10,674 nucleotides of DNA, from NCBI GenBank assembly GCA_002377605.1, contig DFQD01000012.1:7127-17800 (forward strand), written 5' to 3'. The position numbers and the translations under genes are program-made. Positions 6,340-10,674 of this stretch are shown here, piece after piece (positions within the stretch are counted from its first letter, which is position 1; each line of letters opens with the position of its first letter). Source of the stretch: Gammaproteobacteria bacterium UBA3498. GTDB lineage: Bacteria; Pseudomonadota; Gammaproteobacteria; Pseudomonadales; Pseudohongiellaceae. The notes below the pieces were generated by a model. It made no database searches. It had not been told where the DNA came from and worked only from the letters and a program-made list of their open reading frames with translations.

Positions 6340-9005
6340 ATAAACGACAATCTCCACCTGGTATCGAAGAAGACAAACAAGAATGGCTGGAAGCCATAGA
6401 AAATATTTATGATGCCTACGGATCTTCTGGTGTTAATCATATCCTCGAAAGTCTCTCATCCTGGCGCAGTCAAAATCAGATCAAAGCCAGCTCATTATCA
6501 GTTAACACTGCTTATCTAAATACTATCCCTTTAGCGGAGCAACCTGCTTATCCTGGCGACCTAGAGCTGGAACAACGCATAGAAAACATATTACGTTGGA
6601 ATGCTATGGCAATGGTCCTACAAGGCCAGGATTCAGGAGCCGGTGTTGGTGGACACATAGCGACATACGCCTCCGCTGCCACGATGATGGAAGTAGGCTT
6701 TAACCATTTCTTCCGCAAACGCTCAGAAAACTACGGTGGTGATTTAGTTATTTTGCAACCCCATGCAGCACCGGGAGTTTACGCTAGATCATGGGTCGAG
6801 GGAGAACTCAATGATGAAAGAATGCAAAACTATCGTCGTGAATTGCATGTGGACGGTGGCCTAGCCTCTTATCCTCACCCCAGATCAATGCCGGACTTTT
6901 GGCAGGTAGCGAATGCTTCCATGGGCTTGTCAACGCCCACTGCAATCTACCAAGCGCGGTTCGCCAAGTACCTGGAAAACCGAGGATTGAAACCAAAACT
7001 CGGTGGTAAAGTTTGGTGTTTCATCGGTGATGGAGAAACAGACGAACCAGAAGTACTGGGAACGATTAATATTGCTTCCCGCGAAAACTTAGATAATCTC
7101 ATTTTGGTTGTTAACTGCAATCTGCAACGATTGGATGGCCCGGTTCGGGGTAATGGAAAAATCATTCAAGAACTGGAAGCTTCTTTTACCGGTTCTGGTT
7201 GGAACGTCATTAAAGTTATTTGGGGTGGAGGTTGGGACAAATTACTTGAACAGGATCGTAACGGCAGTCTGCGCAGACGCATGGAAGAATGCGTAGACGG
7301 CGATTATCAACGCTATTCAGTATTGCCAGGTGAACGTCAAAGAGAGCATTGGGTGGACGGCAACCCTGAACTCGAACACATGATGGAATCACTAACCGAC
7401 GAAGAAGTAAAACAGATAAAGCGTGGCGGTCAGGATGCTAAGAAAATTTTTGCTGCCTTTCATCGAGCTACAAGAAGTGACGGCAAACCAACGGTAATTT
7501 TAGTAAAGACTGTTAAGGGCGATGGCATGATCGGCGCGCAAGGCAGCAATGCAGTGCATCAAAAGAAAAACTTCGATGCCAAACAGCGCTTGGCCATCGC
7601 CAGAAACCTTGGCATTCCATTGGATAACGAGGCTATAAAACAAGCACAGTACTACAAACCTTCAGAAACCAGCCCTGAAATTCAATATTTGAAAGCGCGG
7701 CGACAAGAATTGGGCGGCCCACTTCCTGAACGCTTAAGCCAATGTAAAAAAATTGTACCGCCACCACTTGCCAACTTTGATTCATTGACAAAAAGTGACA
7801 GTAATCGCAGCCAGTCCACGACTATGTCTTTGGTGAGAATTCTTTCTATTCTGCTCAGGGATAAATCCCTTAAAAAATACATCGTGCCCATAGTTCCCGA
7901 CGAAGCAAGAACTTTTGGATTAGAGGCGCTATTCAAAATCGCTGGAATATTTTCGTTACAAGGACAACAGTACACTCCGGTTGATGTAGACACATTAGTT
8001 GCCTATCGAGAAGCGGAGGATGGTCAAATTCTGCAAGAAGGGATTTGTGAAACCGGAGCTTTGGCTTCTTTCCTTGCAGCGGGAACTGCTTATTCCATTC
8101 ATGGCCTGCCGATGATTCCTTTTTACTTCTTTTATTCTATTTTCGGATTCCAGCGCGTAGGCGACATGATTTGGACCTGCGGAGATATGATGTGTCGCGG
8201 ATTTCTCATTGGGGGAACTGCAGGCCGCACGACTTTAAACGGCGAAGGCATACAGCATCAAGATGGCCATTCTCAGTTAATAGCGAAGACCTTTCCGGAT
8301 TTGAAGAGCTATGACCCTGCTTTTGCTTATGAGCTCGTTGTCATCGTAAGAGAAGGGATTCATCGAATGTATGAGCTGCAAGAGAATATCTTCTATTACA
8401 TCACGGCATACAACGAAAACTATGAGATGCCATCGATGCCAGAGAAGGAAGATACACAAGAAGGAATTCTCGCCGGTGCCTATCACTACCAATCTACTAG
8501 GTCTGAAGAATCATCTCAGGTACATCTACTTGGGAGCGGTTCGATAATGCAACAGGTTTTGGCAGCGAAGGAAAAATTGGAAGCCATGGATCTCGAAGTT
8601 TCTGTATGGAGCGTTACCAGCTATAACGAACTCTATCGGGAAGCAGAGGAATGTGATCGACACAATCGACTCTATCCCTTCGATACAGAGAAGGTACCCT
8701 ATCTGCAGAACCTTTTTGCCAAGACTAATGGCGTCTATGTTGCAGCTTCTGATTATATGAAAGCATTACCCAATAGCATCTCTCCTTGGATGCCTGAAAG
8801 CTTTCTTATTCTTGGCACCGACGGCTACGGACTGAGCGAATCTCGTCCAGACTTGCGGGAGTATTTTGAGATTAGTGCAGACTATATTTGTCACGCCGCG
8901 CTGGTCGGATTGTTCCGCAATGAAGAACTCTCCGCTGCAGAGTTAAAAAAGAAATTGAAAACTCTAGATATCGATCCGGATAAAGTTAATCCAATGAACC
9001 GCTGA
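6336..9005 (+). CDS. aceE: Homodimeric AceE-type pyruvate (2-oxoacid) dehydrogenase E1, no E2/E3 gene adjacent
   Basis: E1 is the thiamine-diphosphate enzyme that decarboxylates pyruvate and passes the acyl group to lipoyl-E2 in the cytoplasm. The 889 residues match full-length AceE (E. coli about 887). The protein keeps an N-terminal E2-contact-type region with NTIP..EQPAYPGD (62-75), GGHIATYASAAT (105-116) and QPHAAPGVYAR (141-151). The ThDP/Mg motif is GDGETDEP (231-238) with NCNLQRLDGP (260-269). His408 (AVHQKK) and Glu572 (CETGA, the cofactor-activating Glu) are present, as are Glu638 and His641 in GEGIQHQDGHS. By recall of E. coli AceE, these match H106, H142, H407, E571, E636 and H640. 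The loop before His408 looks one residue shorter, and GHSH reads GHSQ. Translation is coupled to the upstream exported protein by ATGA. No aceF or lpd lies in the window, so it may be a second E1 that borrows E2/E3 from elsewhere or acts on another 2-oxoacid, as proposed for Pseudomonas MdeB with 2-oxobutyrate. Confidence 0.94.
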   Translation: MNKRQSPPGIEEDKQEWLEAIENIYDAYGSSGVNHILESLSSWRSQNQIKASSLSVNTAYLNTIPLAEQPAYPGDLELEQRIENILRWNAMAMVLQGQDSGAGVGGHIATYASAATMMEVGFNHFFRKRSENYGGDLVILQPHAAPGVYARSWVEGELNDERMQNYRRELHVDGGLASYPHPRSMPDFWQVANASMGLSTPTAIYQARFAKYLENRGLKPKLGGKVWCFIGDGETDEPEVLGTINIASRENLDNLILVVNCNLQRLDGPVRGNGKIIQELEASFTGSGWNVIKVIWGGGWDKLLEQDRNGSLRRRMEECVDGDYQRYSVLPGERQREHWVDGNPELEHMMESLTDEEVKQIKRGGQDAKKIFAAFHRATRSDGKPTVILVKTVKGDGMIGAQGSNAVHQKKNFDAKQRLAIARNLGIPLDNEAIKQAQYYKPSETSPEIQYLKARRQELGGPLPERLSQCKKIVPPPLANFDSLTKSDSNRSQSTTMSLVRILSILLRDKSLKKYIVPIVPDEARTFGLEALFKIAGIFSLQGQQYTPVDVDTLVAYREAEDGQILQEGICETGALASFLAAGTAYSIHGLPMIPFYFFYSIFGFQRVGDMIWTCGDMMCRGFLIGGTAGRTTLNGEGIQHQDGHSQLIAKTFPDLKSYDPAFAYELVVIVREGIHRMYELQENIFYYITAYNENYEMPSMPEKEDTQEGILAGAYHYQSTRSEESSQVHLLGSGSIMQQVLAAKEKLEAMDLEVSVWSVTSYNELYREAEECDRHNRLYPFDTEKVPYLQNLFAKTNGVYVAASDYMKALPNSISPWMPESFLILGTDGYGLSESRPDLREYFEISADYICHAALVGLFRNEELSAAELKKKLKTLDIDPDKVNPMNR

Positions 9006-9011
9006 TACTCG

Positions 9012-9791
9012 TCAATTGGGTTCTACCACTTCGATACGAACACCGTCAGGCCCTTCTATAAAAGAAATACGAATTCCTCTAAAGGGTGTGGGTTCCATAG
9101 TAAACTCTTCGTCATTAGCTTCCAGCACTTCTCCAAATTCATCAAGATTGGAAGAAGCCCAGCCTAAGTGGTCCATGGCGCGTCCCTGTGTAGGAGCGAT
9201 TTCACCATTGGCTGAAGCAGCCATTAACCAAACATCACCGTAGTTAATCGCGGCCAATACTCCCTTCCACTGTTCAATCTCTCCACCGAATATTTGCTGA
9301 TACCAGTCCAGCGTAGCATCAGGATTAGGAGTAGAAAGATGAATGTGATGAAGGCCCCTAGTGTCGGGGTCGTCAATTAATTCAATCTTTGTTCCCCATG
9401 GATCTTCCAGAAAAGAAATTGTCATGCCAGAGAATTCGACGAAGTCACCGATCTGGATCGCACCATCTGCAACCGCCGCGGCAGTAATTTCTTCGACATT
9501 GCTCATCGAAAAGCCAATATGATCCACACCGGTTCCAACTGATCCACCGGTGGGTTCACGTTCAAAAAATATCACCGCAAGTTCACCATAGAAGACTCGA
9601 TCAATTGGATACTGAACTCGATCGGCATCACCGCGATTAAAACGTCCAGCAGAACCACCAAAATGTTTTACATACCAGTTAACCGCAGCCTGTGACTCGG
9701 TTGCAGTGAGGTGAATGTGATCGTAGGGCACCGCAGCAATGATATTGCTTCCCAGTAATATACTAAAAATTAGTAGTGTTAATTTCTTCAT
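9012..9791 (-). CDS. Exported tandem VOC-superfamily (glyoxalase-fold) protein
   Basis: VOC proteins (glyoxalase I, extradiol dioxygenases, fosfomycin-type resistance enzymes) build a metal site from paired beta-alpha-beta-beta-beta modules. This 259-residue product has a signal peptide (about 1-20, MKKLTLLIFSILLGSNIIAA), then two VOC modules at about 22-140 and 146-257. Each keeps a full metal triad in the expected places: His27 (DHIHLTA), His91 (VDHIGF) and Glu137 (KIELID); and His151 (HHIHLS), His208 (MDHLGW) and Glu254 (RIEVVE). DPWGTKIEL and GPDGVRIEV are typical closing strands. An active periplasmic metalloenzyme is plausible, but the substrate cannot be read; VOC proteins are more often cytosolic. 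A clear ribosome site (AAAGAGG, 6-base spacer) supports the start. It ends 6 bp from the convergent E1 stop and lies 63 bp after the DUF4159 gene, probably in one transcript with it. Confidence 0.88.
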   Translation of the reverse strand: MKKLTLLIFSILLGSNIIAAVPYDHIHLTATESQAAVNWYVKHFGGSAGRFNRGDADRVQYPIDRVFYGELAVIFFEREPTGGSVGTGVDHIGFSMSNVEEITAAAVADGAIQIGDFVEFSGMTISFLEDPWGTKIELIDDPDTRGLHHIHLSTPNPDATLDWYQQIFGGEIEQWKGVLAAINYGDVWLMAASANGEIAPTQGRAMDHLGWASSNLDEFGEVLEANDEEFTMEPTPFRGIRISFIEGPDGVRIEVVEPN

Positions 9792-9797
9792 TCAGTG

Positions 9798-9804
9798 CCT
9801 CTTT
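9798..9804 (-). promoter_or_regulatory. Shine-Dalgarno of the VOC-protein gene
   Basis: The minus strand reads AAAGAGG with a 6-base spacer to the ATG at 9791, the strongest ribosome binding site in the window. The remainder of the 63-bp gap up to the DUF4159 stop is AT-rich and contains a TATAAAT that could be a -10, but no matching -35 and no hairpin with a T-tract. Readthrough from the DUF4159 gene is therefore the simplest reading. Confidence 0.7.
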
Positions 9805-9854
9805 AGATTTATTCTGTTCGTTCTTCTATTTATATTTGTTTTTATTGCCAGCAA

Positions 9855-10649
9855 CTAATGTGTCATTGAATACATTAAGTAATTAATGCCTAAGCGATAA
9901 GCTGAATTGGCATATCGAGTTGGATAAGCAGGGTGGTAAGTATGCTCCCATCCATCACCCATATCTGAGTTCCAATTGATTAATACCATTACTCTACCGT
10001 CGTCATCGAGTATTGCGTGATTGCTGGCATAATCTATTCCTTGTTCACCATATTCATCGGAGCGATACAAAGCTGGAATCAATTGTGGCCCTTCGATGTC
10101 ATAGTAGACGTGAAAGATTTCGTGATCAGGCTTTAGTTCAATAATTTCCCGATCTGGAAACACCTGACTGAAAGCAGCATAAAAATTGTTCCACTGCTGC
10201 TGACCCCAGAAATCATCGATAAGTAGAAATCCCCCACGCAACAAATACTCTCTCAGATTTTCTGTTTCGTTTGGGCTCATAATAAGTCCACCTCCCTGTC
10301 CAACTTCAAGCATGTATAAGAAGGGATAATCGAAGATCTTTTCATCATCAAAGCGCAAAACAATAGGGTTGCTCATTACACGAATATTAGTCAGGCGCGA
10401 TACACCGCGAAGAAAATTCATATCTGCATCTGGGAAATCAATAGACCAGGCTCCATAGCCAAACCCTCTGCCATAGTAGGTATCAAATTGCACCCGAACG
10501 AAATTAAACTCTCCGGCCGCGTCATAAACCAAGTCATATATTTCGTCATCAGCACCACTTATCTGTGGATATACCTGTGCTTGACTTTGAGCACTAAGCG
10601 CAAGTCCATAAAGGCTTATGATCCAGACTAATAACTTTGATTTCTTCAT
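9855..10649 (-). CDS. Exported DUF4159 protein
   Basis: The 264-residue product begins with a signal peptide (about 1-24, ending SAQSQA, then QVYP). The mature part fits DUF4159 across its length: FNFVRVQFD (48-56), WSIDFPDADMNFL (68-80), DYPFLYMLEVG (107-117), LREYLLRGGFLLIDDFWG (132-149), HEIFHVYYD (176-184), DDDGRVMVLINWNSDMGDGWE (215-235) and the terminal AYRLGINYLMYSMTH. The LRGGFLLIDDF segment recalls the glutamine-amidotransferase-like/ThuA-type fold, but I see no convincing catalytic Cys. Family members often sit near MoxR ATPase/DUF58/BatA-type clusters; whether that is so upstream cannot be seen because the window ends 25 bp before the start. There is no strong Shine-Dalgarno. The molecular function is unknown. 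The stop is TAG. Confidence 0.9.
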   Translation of the reverse strand: MKKSKLLVWIISLYGLALSAQSQAQVYPQISGADDEIYDLVYDAAGEFNFVRVQFDTYYGRGFGYGAWSIDFPDADMNFLRGVSRLTNIRVMSNPIVLRFDDEKIFDYPFLYMLEVGQGGGLIMSPNETENLREYLLRGGFLLIDDFWGQQQWNNFYAAFSQVFPDREIIELKPDHEIFHVYYDIEGPQLIPALYRSDEYGEQGIDYASNHAILDDDGRVMVLINWNSDMGDGWEHTYHPAYPTRYANSAYRLGINYLMYSMTH

Positions 10650-10674
10650 CTGTTAAATTGACTTTCAGAGCTTG

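Noticed and set aside
9815..9848. T-rich stretch as a plus-strand terminator
   Set aside because: No stable stem precedes the T-rich run, and the nearest plus-strand gene ends more than 800 bp earlier.
1..10674. Mobile element, genomic-island or CRISPR signal
   Set aside because: No integrase, transposase, tRNA-flanked boundary, regularly spaced repeats or abrupt change in composition was seen; the left half is a conserved core-genome cluster.

Overview
The window looks like chromosomal DNA from a gammaproteobacterium, probably an aquatic or marine Pseudomonadales/Cellvibrionales-type lineage. The evidence is the order mutL - AmiB-type amidase - tsaE - bifunctional NAD(P)HX repair gene, a conserved gammaproteobacterial cluster. 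The MutL carries the endonuclease motif in the Pseudomonas-like form (DMHA..E....E), and there is a homodimeric AceE-type E1. Base composition is moderate (mid-40s % GC by eye). The exact genus cannot be read from the sequence. I saw no rRNA, tRNA, CRISPR array, insertion sequence, transposase or phage gene.

Left half, minus strand (5547 down to 1): a GTG-started MarR-family regulator, then the NAD(P)HX epimerase/dehydratase, tsaE, an exported cell-wall amidase with AMIN and two LysM domains, and mutL, which runs off the left edge. Spacers of 13, 14, 44 and 80 bp suggest one transcription unit, with a possible extra promoter just before mutL. All four downstream genes are housekeeping functions: metabolite repair, t6A tRNA modification, septal peptidoglycan splitting and mismatch repair. 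The MarR gene at the head of the cluster is not its usual companion.

Centre (5548-5790): a 243-bp divergent control region. It holds a perfect 8-bp-arm inverted repeat, a perfect 6-bp-arm inverted repeat, a smaller palindrome, a set of TGTCA repeats and weak candidate promoters in both directions. It is the most likely site of action of the MarR protein.

Right half: on the plus strand, a small exported DUF2059-like protein overlaps by ATGA with a full-length AceE-type 2-oxoacid dehydrogenase E1. No E2 or E3 gene lies beside it in this window. Convergent to it, only 6 bp away, a minus-strand pair encodes an exported protein with two VOC (glyoxalase-fold) modules and an exported DUF4159 protein.

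The best candidate for something undescribed is the MarR / DUF2059-like / orphan E1 arrangement around the palindrome-rich divergent region. The function of that set is inference. The individual family assignments are mostly secure.
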